DNA of 64,000 nucleotides from Peptoniphilaceae bacterium. GTDB taxonomy: Bacteria > Bacillota > Clostridia > Tissierellales > Peptoniphilaceae. The position numbers were made by a program, and so were the translations under genes. The notes below the pieces were generated by a model, which was not told the DNA's origin, ran no database searches, and worked only from the letters and a program-made list of their open reading frames with translations. The stretch covers positions 85,259-149,258 of the forward strand of contig JAQYPV010000023.1 of the NCBI GenBank assembly GCA_028726605.1. Direction: 5' to 3'. How positions within the stretch are numbered: the stretch's first letter is position 1; every line of letters begins with the position of its first letter. Shown here in pieces: positions 45,001-53,167 of the stretch.

Positions 45001-45812
45001 GCCGTCTCCGATCTCCACGCCTTAAGGCTTTCTTCTATCGTCTCCCAAGCGTCCTGGATGACCTCTTCCGCGGGACGCGTGGCGTCAATACGCACCGCCC
45101 CCGGCGTCTTCTCCAACACCTGTTGATATCCATTATAAACGTTTTCGAAAAAAGCGTCGCCTGCCTGCTCCAAACGGTCGGCCGCCACGCGCCGGGCCTT
45201 CCTCCGCAGCACTTCTCTGGGGTCCACATCCAGGAAGAGTGTGAGGTCCGGCAGGAGGCCGCCGATGGCATATGAATTGATGGCGGCGACCGTCCCCATG
45301 CCTAAACCGCGCCCCGCCCCTTGATAGGCGATGGAACTCAACACGTAGCGATCCGAGAGTACGATGTGTCCCGCCGCGAGCGCCGGCCGCAGCACTTCCT
45401 GCACGTGCTGGGCGCGCGAGGCCGCGTACAGAAGGGCCTCCGTCATGGGGGCCATCGCCTCGTTATCCGGATCCAGCAGGAGCGCGCGAATTTGCTCCGA
45501 AATGGGCGGCCCACCCGGCTCTCGCGTGTAGAGCACGTCGAGCCCCGCCGCCGCAAAGCGCGCCTTCACGCCGTCCAACACCGTGGTTTTGCCCGAGCCG
45601 TCCGTCCCCTCGAGGGCGATGAAAAAGCCGCGCCACTTTTCCGCTCTCTGAGAGGTCAAAACGTCGTGCGTCGCTCCCTGACACGCCGTGCCGAGAGGCT
45701 GTTCCGCCCGACGTGTCGTCCCGATGGGCTTCTCTTCTGGACGGGCCGTCTCGACGCGCTCGCCTCGGTCCATGACGGTTTCGCTCTTTTGCATGGGATC
45801 AAATGCCCTCAT
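44997..45812 (-). CDS. tmk: Thymidylate kinase with an N-terminal extension
   Basis: 271 residues from ATG at 45812 (four-base overlap with nadE, GGAGCGGG upstream). The kinase begins only near residue 62: FIALEGTDGSGKTT P-loop, TREPGG (about 98), DRYVLSSIAYQGAGRGLG (about 155) and the LID-like region EVLRRKARR. The first 60 residues are polar, charged and not part of the family; they contain a loose duplication (PEEKPIGTT / RAEQPLGTA). dTMP to dTDP for DNA synthesis. A shorter start is possible, but no internal ATG has a ribosome binding site close to the P-loop. Confidence 0.9.
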   Translation of the reverse strand: MRAFDPMQKSETVMDRGERVETARPEEKPIGTTRRAEQPLGTACQGATHDVLTSQRAEKWRGFFIALEGTDGSGKTTVLDGVKARFAAAGLDVLYTREPGGPPISEQIRALLLDPDNEAMAPMTEALLYAASRAQHVQEVLRPALAAGHIVLSDRYVLSSIAYQGAGRGLGMGTVAAINSYAIGGLLPDLTLFLDVDPREVLRRKARRVAADRLEQAGDAFFENVYNGYQQVLEKTPGAVRIDATRPAEEVIQDAWETIEESLKAWRSETA

Positions 45813-47875
45813 TGATCCCGCTCCAGTCGGTCGAGCGCCGCCATCCATGCCCCATTCTGGAGGTCCGAGGACATGCGCCAGCCGTCCGTCGAAAGGTTCA
45901 CTTCCGACACCGCCACGCCATCCGGCTGGGCGTTGCGCTTGAATTGACTGGAGAGGAAGCGACGTGCAAAAATGCGCAGCGTCTCCACGATCGTCCTCCG
46001 ATCGAATGCTCCGGCAAAAGCCACTTGCGCCAGGGCCAGGATTTTATCCGGCGCGGCGTCGTACCTCAGCACGTAATACAGGAAGAAGTCGTGCAAGCGG
46101 TAATCCCCCACGATCTCTTCCGTCTTCTGTGCGATGGCGCCGTCTTCGCCGGGCAAGAGTTCGGGCGAGATGGGCGTTTGGATGATGTCCGTCAAGATCT
46201 CCTTCAAAGCCGGACGGCACGTGGCTTCGTGTGCCACGAGCGCGCGGGCGAGGGTTTTGGGCACCGAACCGTTGGGGTTGTACATGGCCATGTGGTCGCC
46301 GTTATAGGTGGACCAGCCGAGGGCCACTTCGGAGAGATCGCCCGTGCCCACCTGCAAGCCGCCGTGCAAGTTGGCGAGATCCATCACGATCTGGGTGCGT
46401 TCGCGCGCCTGGGCATTCTCAAAGGCCACCGAGCGATCGCCTTCCGGCAGCCCGATGTCGGCAAAGTGCTGCTTCAGCACGTCGTTGAGCAAGATCTCCC
46501 GAAAATCCGCGCCGCTCGCCTCGCCCAGCGCGCGGGCGTTGGAGCGCGTGCGCTTGCCCGTGCCAAAGGCCGGCATGCTCACGAGGTGCAGCTTGGAAAG
46601 CGGCAGATGAAGTTGCTCGAAGGTGCGGAGGGCAACCAAGAAGGCGAGCGTGGAGTCCAATCCGCCGGAAAGTCCGAGCCACACATCCTTCGCGCCAATC
46701 TGCGTCATGCGCCGCGCAAGGCCCGCCGCCTGGATGCGTAGTATCTCTTCCAAGCCCGCGTCGTCCGGCACGAGCGGCGACGGATTCACGGCGATGCACT
46801 CCGGATCCTCAAGGGGCTCAATCTGAAGACTTCCCCGCGCGTGCATCGCCGCACCGGTGTCGGCAGTCGTCTTCCGCTGTGCGCCGCGCCGCGCCAAGGC
46901 CTCCCGCCGCGCGACGTCCAGAAAGTCCAAGTCCAGGTCGTAGTAGAGGATCTCGTCCGTCGCGCTCGCGAGCAGGCCCGACGCGGCATGGGGATCAAAC
47001 GTCGTCTCTGACAGTGCCGAAGCGGCGACGCGCACGGCCCCGCCTTCAGCGATGAGGCGCTCGCCCGCGTAGAGCGTGTGTGCGCCGGACTCTCCCGTGC
47101 CCGCCCCGGCGTACACCACGGCAAAGCCGCGGCGAGAGAGCGCTTCGAATTGTGCTTTTCTCTTTTCAAAGGACTTCGCGTATGCCGGCTCAGCCGCCGG
47201 CACCAGGAGCGTCGTCACGCCCTGCTCTTGGAGGGCGTCGAGGAACGCGCCGTCGTCCAAATCGGCGGGAAAGACCACGGCGACGCCTGTCAGGCGTTTC
47301 ATGAAGGTGTCCGAAGCTTCGACGTCGAAAATGCCGAGAGAGGTGAGCGATGCGACGTCGTTGACTTCGTCCGGATTCTCCACTTCCTCGAACGCCGCTT
47401 CCATCAAGCGAGAAACCCCGTCCACGGCGTAGACGTCGTCCTCTCTGTCCCACGGCGTGAAGGCGCGACGCGTGGTACGGCGCTCTTCCTCTGAAAAGCG
47501 ATCTCGAGCGATCATGAGGTGCACCGGCGCGTGCGAGGTAAAGGCACCGCCGGAATACATGCTCCCCAGAACGACCGCCGCGTCCAACAATTGCCCTTGG
47601 ACTTTGATGGGCAAACCCACGACAAAATAGGCGTCGAGATCCAGCGCCGCCTGTGCGAGCCGCAGGAGTGCCTCTTCTGAGGCCTCCAAGATGACGTCAG
47701 AAGCCGCAGCGTCCCCCAGCGTCGCCCCGGTGAGCGACAGCTCTGGAAAGACCACCACATCGGCCATCGCCTGGTCCGCCTCGGTCATGAGGCGCACGAT
47801 CTCATCGGCATTGGCCTCGGGATCACCCAAGTGCAGTCGTGGCGTGACGGCGGCCACGCGCATCCATCCTTTCAT
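45809..47875 (-). CDS. nadE: NAD+ synthetase, long form with degenerate glutaminase (nitrilase) domain
   Basis: 688 residues; AGGGGGAAAC before the ATG. Nitrilase-like N-terminal domain (about 1-340) and synthetase domain with PP-loop LGLSGGLDSTLAFL (about 400) and GTGDLSEVALGWSTYNGDHM (about 515). The synthetase part looks active. In the nitrilase domain Glu is kept (VVFPELSLTG, about 43), but the usual Lys motif (VPKTxLPNY) reads APVHLMIAR and the usual Cys motif (GVEICEDLW) reads GVAVVFPADL, so two of three catalytic residues are missing. It probably uses free ammonia rather than glutamine. It overlaps tmk by four bases. Confidence 0.92.
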   Translation of the reverse strand: MKGWMRVAAVTPRLHLGDPEANADEIVRLMTEADQAMADVVVFPELSLTGATLGDAAASDVILEASEEALLRLAQAALDLDAYFVVGLPIKVQGQLLDAAVVLGSMYSGGAFTSHAPVHLMIARDRFSEEERRTTRRAFTPWDREDDVYAVDGVSRLMEAAFEEVENPDEVNDVASLTSLGIFDVEASDTFMKRLTGVAVVFPADLDDGAFLDALQEQGVTTLLVPAAEPAYAKSFEKRKAQFEALSRRGFAVVYAGAGTGESGAHTLYAGERLIAEGGAVRVAASALSETTFDPHAASGLLASATDEILYYDLDLDFLDVARREALARRGAQRKTTADTGAAMHARGSLQIEPLEDPECIAVNPSPLVPDDAGLEEILRIQAAGLARRMTQIGAKDVWLGLSGGLDSTLAFLVALRTFEQLHLPLSKLHLVSMPAFGTGKRTRSNARALGEASGADFREILLNDVLKQHFADIGLPEGDRSVAFENAQARERTQIVMDLANLHGGLQVGTGDLSEVALGWSTYNGDHMAMYNPNGSVPKTLARALVAHEATCRPALKEILTDIIQTPISPELLPGEDGAIAQKTEEIVGDYRLHDFFLYYVLRYDAAPDKILALAQVAFAGAFDRRTIVETLRIFARRFLSSQFKRNAQPDGVAVSEVNLSTDGWRMSSDLQNGAWMAALDRLERDQ

Positions 47876-47925
47876 GTTTCCCCCTTATGCAAACGGCGCC
47901 TCCCGGCGCCGCTATTTTCTTCTGC

Positions 47926-48813
47926 TCATTGTGCCGTACGATACAGCGCGTAGGCGTAGATCCAACCCTCAAAGGTTTCGCCGTCGCGCTTGGTGATGAT
48001 GCCCTGAACCCACGTGGCGTCGTCCACGCGCACCGCCTCTTTGACGCCGATGGTCTCGCCGGGATCCACTGTGCCGACGATCTCAAACCCCGTACCGGAT
48101 CCGGCGCGCACATTGGCGTCTTCTTCCACTTCAAAGGTCTTGCCGACCCAAGTGTCCGGTTCGCGATAGACGGCATCGCCCTCCGTGAGGGGTGTAGGCA
48201 ACGCCTTCGGATCCTCCGTCACTTCTGCCGTCGTCTCGACGGCGGCCGCCGACGTCGCCGGCGCTTCCGTGGTGGCCGCGGGGGCGGTCTCTTCCGATTC
48301 GTTGACGGCCACGCCGGAGCGGTTGCCCATGGCATTCAAGAGCGTCGACGCCATGAACCAGAGCACGAGCAACAGCACCACCACGCTCACCACCACGGTG
48401 ATCATGGTGGCCATGTCGTAAGCACCTCGTGCGCCCCCTTGCACCGCGTCGTCCCCCGCCTTGGCCTTTTGGCGTTTGGCCTTGGCGGCGCGCGGCGCTT
48501 GTGCCTGCCCGCGCTCGTATTCCAACTCTTTGCGACGCCGCACGGCTTCGCGCCGCTTCATCTCTTCTTCTGCCGCGGCGCTGCGTTCGAGCGCCTCCAG
48601 TTCGTCGCTTGGGGACGGCGCCTGGTGCACGGCGCGCTGCGGCGCTGCGTTCGTCTCGGTTGGGCGTTTCACCGCGCTGGCCGGTTTGGACGCGTATTTA
48701 CGCCCCTTCATCATCGGGCGGGGCACGAGGCGCGTCTGATCGGCATCGTCTTCAACAGGACGTGAAAGACGTTTGGTAGCATCCTCCACGCGCTGTTTGC
48801 GTTCATCGGTCAT
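47926..48813 (-). CDS. Single-pass membrane protein with extracellular SH3-like domain
   Basis: 295 residues. A long, charged cytoplasmic N-terminus (about 1-130, many Arg/Lys/Glu), one membrane helix (ITVVVSVVVLLLVLWFMAST, about 137-157), an Ala/Thr/Glu linker, and a bacterial SH3-type domain (about 215-290: VEEDANVRAGSGTGFEIVG ... GWIYAYAL). SH3b domains usually bind cell-wall peptides. The N-terminal half is helical and may interact with cytoplasmic partners. It is 22 bases after pfkA on the same strand. A GGCGCC-type hairpin lies near 47892-47911, after the stop. Confidence 0.8.
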   Translation of the reverse strand: MTDERKQRVEDATKRLSRPVEDDADQTRLVPRPMMKGRKYASKPASAVKRPTETNAAPQRAVHQAPSPSDELEALERSAAAEEEMKRREAVRRRKELEYERGQAQAPRAAKAKRQKAKAGDDAVQGGARGAYDMATMITVVVSVVVLLLVLWFMASTLLNAMGNRSGVAVNESEETAPAATTEAPATSAAAVETTAEVTEDPKALPTPLTEGDAVYREPDTWVGKTFEVEEDANVRAGSGTGFEIVGTVDPGETIGVKEAVRVDDATWVQGIITKRDGETFEGWIYAYALYRTAQ

Positions 48814-48835
48814 CTCTCACTCCTTTCCGTCGTCT

Positions 48836-49915
48836 TTAGCGGTCGCCGAAGGAAATGCCCATGGCGCGTGCTTCTACGATCATCGGGTCGTCGATGGAGA
48901 CTTCTTTGAGCTTGCCGGCGGTGTCGTCGAGCGGGATGCGCACGATTTTACCCCCGCGGAAGGCGATGAGTTTGCCGAAGTCGCCGTCGATGACGGCTTG
49001 GGCCCCTGCCGCGCCGGCGCGCGAGGCGATCACGCGGTCGTACGGGCTTGGGGAGCCGCCGCGTTGCATGTGCCCCGGTACGGTCACGCGCACTTCGGCG
49101 GAGATCTCTTTTTCAATGGCGCGCGCGAGGCCGTAGGCCACGGAGGGATCCTGTCGCTTTTCCACCATCTTCTTGTAGTCCTTTTTGGACATCTTGTCTT
49201 CTTCGATGCTCTTGGCGCCTTCGGCCACGGCGATGATGGCGAAGGTGTTGTCTTCGGCGCGGCGGCGTTCAATGCTCTTGCAGACCGCGTCGAGCGAGTA
49301 GGGGATTTCGGGGAGAAGGATGACATCCGCGCCGCCGGCCATGCCGGCGTAGAGGGCGAGCCACCCCACTTTGTGTCCCATGATCTCCACGATGAACACG
49401 CGGCTGTGGGAGGCGGCGGTGGTGTGGACGCAGTCGATGGCGTGCGTGGCCACCTCGAGGGCGGAGTGGAAGCCGAAGGTCATGTCCGTCCCGTAGATGT
49501 CGTTGTCGATGGTCTTCGGCAGCGCGATGACGTTGGCGCCGTTTTCGGCGAGTAGGTTGGCCGTCTTGATGGAGCCGTTTCCGCCCAGCATCACGAGGGC
49601 GTCGAGGTTGAGGCGCTTCATGGTGCCTTTCATGAGTTCCACTTTGTCGTTGCCGTAGCTGTCGGGCTCGGAAATGGTCTTAAAGCTCTGACGGCTGGTG
49701 CCTAAAATGGTGCCGCCGCGGGCCAAGAGTCCTGAGAAGTCAGACGGCTTCATCTCGAAGTATTCGTTGTACATCAGGCCCCAGTATCCGTTCTTGAAGC
49801 CGTAAATTGTGGCCTTCGGGTCATCGCGATACAGCGCTTTGGCAAAGCCGCGCATGGTGGCATTCAAACTCTGGCAGTCGCCACCGCTTGTGAGTAGTCC
49901 AATTCGTCTTGTCAT
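48836..49915 (-). CDS. pfkA: 6-phosphofructokinase family enzyme
   Basis: 359 residues from ATG at 49915 (GGGGGGAG upstream). N-terminal GLLTSGGDCQSLNA is the nucleotide/PPi loop; MLGGNGSIKTA (about 103) and LPKTIDNDIYGTD (about 124) form the phosphate and catalytic loops with the base Asp; VPGHMQRGGSPSPYDR lies near 275. Glycine at the GGxG position points to ATP, while Lys in PKTIDND is also seen in PPi-dependent and group III enzymes, so the phosphoryl donor is not certain. A glycolysis step opposite the branching-enzyme gene, which it faces divergently. Confidence 0.92.
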   Translation of the reverse strand: MTRRIGLLTSGGDCQSLNATMRGFAKALYRDDPKATIYGFKNGYWGLMYNEYFEMKPSDFSGLLARGGTILGTSRQSFKTISEPDSYGNDKVELMKGTMKRLNLDALVMLGGNGSIKTANLLAENGANVIALPKTIDNDIYGTDMTFGFHSALEVATHAIDCVHTTAASHSRVFIVEIMGHKVGWLALYAGMAGGADVILLPEIPYSLDAVCKSIERRRAEDNTFAIIAVAEGAKSIEEDKMSKKDYKKMVEKRQDPSVAYGLARAIEKEISAEVRVTVPGHMQRGGSPSPYDRVIASRAGAAGAQAVIDGDFGKLIAFRGGKIVRIPLDDTAGKLKEVSIDDPMIVEARAMGISFGDR

Positions 49916-49975
49916 GATCACTCCCCCCATCTACAATCGACTGAGGTTATTTTATCATATGCCCCTGTCGTGGCG

Positions 49976-49984
49976 TGGTATACT
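49976..49984 (+). promoter_or_regulatory. Extended -10 promoter of the branching-enzyme gene
   Basis: TGGTATACT (49976-49984), 56 bases before the ATG; no strong -35. Confidence 0.55.
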
Positions 49985-50039
49985 TGAATTAAACGATTTC
50001 ACACGGTCGAGGCCCGTGAAAAGGCAGAGGAGGTTTTGA

Positions 50040-52247
50040 ATGAAGCCGATCGACGAACAGAAAGCATTGGAACGGGTCAAGTCTATCGATCCCTGGCTTG
50101 CCGGTTTTGAAGATGATTTGTTGTTGCGCCTTCGCAATTTGGAGACGAAGCGTTCCTTTCTCTTGGGTGACGGCCCGGACAGCGTGTCGCTTTCCGAATT
50201 TGCCAACGGCCACGAGTACTACGGCTTTCATCGCACGGAGACGGGCTGGGTGTACCGCGAGTGGGCGCCCAACGCGCACATGCTCTTCCTCGTGGGCGAT
50301 TTCAACGGCTGGCAGCGCTATACGCACCCCATGCATCGCAACGAACAGGGCGATTGGGAGATCTTCTTGGAAGGGCACGATGCGCTGCGTCACGGGCAGC
50401 GCGTCAAGGTCATGGTGCAGTTCGACTTTCAGGATCACTTTAAGATTCCGCTGTACTGCAAGCGCGTCGTGCAGGAAGTGCACGACGACGGCTCCATCGA
50501 CTGGATCGGGGTCATCTGGGAGCCGGAGGAGCCGTATGAGTGGCACGATCAGAATTTCCGTCCGCAGAAGGGCGCGCCGCTGATCTACGAGGCGCATGTG
50601 GGCATTGCGCAGGAAGAGGGCGTGGTCTCGACGTTCCAGCAGTTCATTCAATACACGCTGCCGAAGATCAAGCGCGCGGGGTACACGGCGGTGCAGCTCA
50701 TGGCCATCATGCAGCACCCGTACTACGGCTCGTTCGGCTACCACGTCTCCAATTTCTTTGCGGTCTCGAGCTGGTTTGGCACGCCGGACGATTTCAAGGC
50801 GCTGGTGGATGCGGCGCACGAGTTGGGTCTTTCGGTCTACATGGATCTCGTGCACTCGCACGCCGTCAAGAATACAACGGAAGGGATCAACCGCTTTGAT
50901 GGCACGCAGGAGCAGTTCTTCCACGCGGGGGCGCGGGGCTACCATCAGGCGTGGGATTCCATGTGCTTCGACTACGGCAAGCCGGGGGTGATCCACTTCT
51001 TGCTCTCCAATCTCAAGTACTGGATGAACGAATACCACTTGGACGGCTTCCGCTTTGACGGCGTCACTTCTATGCTGTTCTGGGATCACGGTCTGGGTGT
51101 GAACTTCGATTCGTATGACAAGTATTTTTCGATGAACACGAATCTGGATGCGGTAACGTATCTCACGCTGGCGTCGCTTTTGGTGCACGAGTTGAATCCG
51201 AATGCGGTGATGATTGCGGAGGATATGTCGGGCATGCCGGGGTTGTGTCTGCCAGTGAACGCCTGTGGCGTGGGGTTTGACTATCGCTTGGCGCTGGGGA
51301 TTCCGGATCTGTGGATTCAGATGATGAAGATGGACGACCACGACTGGCCCATGCACAAGATCTATTACGAACTCACGACGCGTCGCCCGCAGGAGAAGAA
51401 GATCGGCTACTGCGAGAGTCACGATCAGGCGCTAGTCGGGGACAAGACGCTCTTCTTCTGGCTGGCCGATCAGGAGGCGTACTGGCACATGGAGAAGTCG
51501 GACGACAGCTACATCATCGACCGGGCCATCGCCTTGCACAAGATGATCCGGTTCATCACGCTGACCACGGGGCAGGATGGCTATCTTAACTTCATTGGAA
51601 ACGAATTTGGCCATCCGGAGTGGATCGACTTCCCGCGTGCGGAGAATGGCTGGAGCTATCACTACGCGCGGCGTCAGTGGCACTTGGTGTTGGACGATTC
51701 GCTGAAGTACCAGTACTTGGGCGATTTCGACCGCGCCATGCTTCAGTTTGCGAAGGAGGAGCAGGTGGCTGGGGCGAAAGGGCTCCAGTACATTCGCATC
51801 TACGAAGATCGCAAGATCATCGTCTATCGCAAGAACAAGCTGATCTTCGTCTACAACTTTCATCCGCAGAATTCGTATGAATCGTTGCGCTTCCCGACGA
51901 ACGAGGACGGCGCTTACCGGGTGATCTTCCACACGGACCGGCGGGAGTTCGGCGGTTACGAGCGCATCCGCGAAGATCTCATCTACCGCACGAAGCCCAT
52001 GGACGACATCGACTGGGATCAGGGGCTCACACTCTACGTGCCCAGCCGCACGGCCATCGTGTTGAAGAAGTTGACGGATGAAGAGGCCGCCGCGGCGGAC
52101 CTCGCCTACGCGGACGACATCGCCGCCGCTATCGAGGGCGATTCCGCAGCCGCCGGCACCGAGTCCCAGGCCGTGGAGAGCCTCATCCGCGCCGAGCAAA
52201 TTGCCCACGCGGCGCTCGAAGAAAAGAAGAAGGAACAAGGGGAGTGA
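50040..52247 (+). CDS. Glycogen (1,4-alpha-glucan) branching enzyme, eukaryotic-like type
   Basis: 735 residues; AGAGGAGG before the ATG. N-terminal carbohydrate-binding module (about 55-165, YREWAPNAHMLFLVGDFNGW), then the GH13 barrel with YMDLVHSH (about 265), nucleophile DGFRFDGVTSM (about 343), acid/base IAEDMSGMPG (about 398) and HD in ESHDQALVGDK (about 462). GNEFGHPEWIDFPR and the CBM-barrel spacing match animal/plant/yeast branching enzymes better than the typical bacterial GlgB. Acidic, Ala-rich C-terminal tail of about 45 residues. It forms alpha-1,6 branches in glycogen. No other glg genes are adjacent. Confidence 0.9.
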   Translation: MKPIDEQKALERVKSIDPWLAGFEDDLLLRLRNLETKRSFLLGDGPDSVSLSEFANGHEYYGFHRTETGWVYREWAPNAHMLFLVGDFNGWQRYTHPMHRNEQGDWEIFLEGHDALRHGQRVKVMVQFDFQDHFKIPLYCKRVVQEVHDDGSIDWIGVIWEPEEPYEWHDQNFRPQKGAPLIYEAHVGIAQEEGVVSTFQQFIQYTLPKIKRAGYTAVQLMAIMQHPYYGSFGYHVSNFFAVSSWFGTPDDFKALVDAAHELGLSVYMDLVHSHAVKNTTEGINRFDGTQEQFFHAGARGYHQAWDSMCFDYGKPGVIHFLLSNLKYWMNEYHLDGFRFDGVTSMLFWDHGLGVNFDSYDKYFSMNTNLDAVTYLTLASLLVHELNPNAVMIAEDMSGMPGLCLPVNACGVGFDYRLALGIPDLWIQMMKMDDHDWPMHKIYYELTTRRPQEKKIGYCESHDQALVGDKTLFFWLADQEAYWHMEKSDDSYIIDRAIALHKMIRFITLTTGQDGYLNFIGNEFGHPEWIDFPRAENGWSYHYARRQWHLVLDDSLKYQYLGDFDRAMLQFAKEEQVAGAKGLQYIRIYEDRKIIVYRKNKLIFVYNFHPQNSYESLRFPTNEDGAYRVIFHTDRREFGGYERIREDLIYRTKPMDDIDWDQGLTLYVPSRTAIVLKKLTDEEAAAADLAYADDIAAAIEGDSAAAGTESQAVESLIRAEQIAHAALEEKKKEQGE

Positions 52248-52265
52248 GCGAAGTGCGCGAAATGC

Positions 52266-52308
52266 GCGAAACAAGGCGCCGGAGGTTTCCTCCGGCGCCT
52301 TGTTTCGC
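52266..52308 (+). terminator. Very strong terminator after the branching enzyme
   Basis: A perfect 20-pair inverted repeat (arms 52266-52285 and 52289-52308) around a TTT loop, with GGCGCCGGAGG in the stem and a short T-stretch near the end of the right arm. Confidence 0.8.
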
Positions 52309-52544
52309 GTCAGCAGCACGCGTCGACGGCCGACATCGCAGCGGCGGTCACTTTCACGACAGCAACCCGCGACGGTAGCTCAGCATCGCAATGACGTGGT
52401 ACTCTTTGCAGAGAACGGTGGAGCCCCAGGTCCCCCTCAGCGCCACGCCGCACGGCCCTAAAACACCCCATCGAACAGCGAATCCAAGCAAAACGCTAAA
52501 ACGCATGAGTCATTGCAAAGATCTGCGCGCTTCTTCACGTTTCT

Positions 52545-52913
52545 TTCAGTGGATATCGGCGATTTCGCGATATCAACTACATTGTGTTCAGTGGACATCG
52601 GCATTTTCGCGTTATCATCCACATTTCGTTCAGTGGGTTTCGGCGATTTCGCGATATCATCTACATTCTGTTCAGTGGGTTTCGGCGATTTCGCGATATC
52701 AACTACATTCTGTTCAGTGGATTTCGGCGATTTCGCGATATCATCTACATTCTGTTCAGTGGGTTTCGGCGATTTCGCGATATCAACTACATTCTGTTCA
52801 GTGGATTTCGGCAGTTTCGCGATATCATCCACATTCCGTTCAGTGGGTTTCGGCATTTTCGCGTTATCATCTACATTGTGTTCAGTGGGTTTCGGCACTT
52901 TCGCAATATCATT
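52545..52913. repeat. 42-bp tandem repeat array, eight full copies plus a partial ninth
   Basis: Units start at 52545, 52587, 52629, 52671, 52713, 52755, 52797, 52839 and 52881, all opening TTCAGTGG, with the core TCGCGATATC (GATATC palindrome) and ending ACATTCTG or similar. A degenerate tenth copy begins near 52935. Copies 4-5 and 6-7 share the same variants, so a dimer of 84 bp was duplicated. No spacers are present, so this is not a CRISPR. Translated in the reverse strand the unit would give a 14-residue repeat (PKPTEQNVDDIAKS). Confidence 0.92.
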
Positions 52914-53098
52914 GGCAGGAGTCCGGTCATATTATTCATTGGATTCCGGCGCGTTCGAGGCCATCGATAAATGAAGTTTCGATTCTCATTGGCACCGATC
53001 GGAGCCGTATCGGTCGAATCACCCGCGCAAACACAGCACGCTTCAAGCCCTTCCACGCATCGCGAAGCCATGGTGCGACGCCAACATCACGTTTTCCG

Positions 53099-53133
53099 CA
53101 TCGCCAGCATCGCCAGCATCGCCAGCATCGCCA
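53099..53133. repeat. 9-bp tandem repeat, about four copies
   Basis: CATCGCCAG repeated from 53099 to 53133 (last copy incomplete). It lies between the 42-bp array and the nuclease-like gene. Confidence 0.7.
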
Positions 53134-53167
53134 CGCAACGCGGCCACCCATCACCATCCCGCAACCA

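Larger units (their letters stand above)
52309..53167. other. Non-coding region with tandem arrays
   Basis: Apart from the 42-bp array (52545-52913) and a 9-bp array (53099-53133), nothing gene-like is convincing. Reading frames that cross the array on both strands exist only because 42 is a multiple of three and the unit lacks stop codons; none has a proper ribosome binding site. The flank 52309-52500 holds no recognisable element. Confidence 0.55.

Noticed and set aside
52545..52913. CRISPR array
   Set aside because: Units follow each other with an exact 42-bp period and no unique spacers, and no cas genes are nearby.
52458..52974. Repeat-protein genes across the 42-bp array on either strand
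   Set aside because: Open frames exist on both strands simply because 42 is divisible by three and the unit has no stops; no ribosome binding site or clear start supports any of them.
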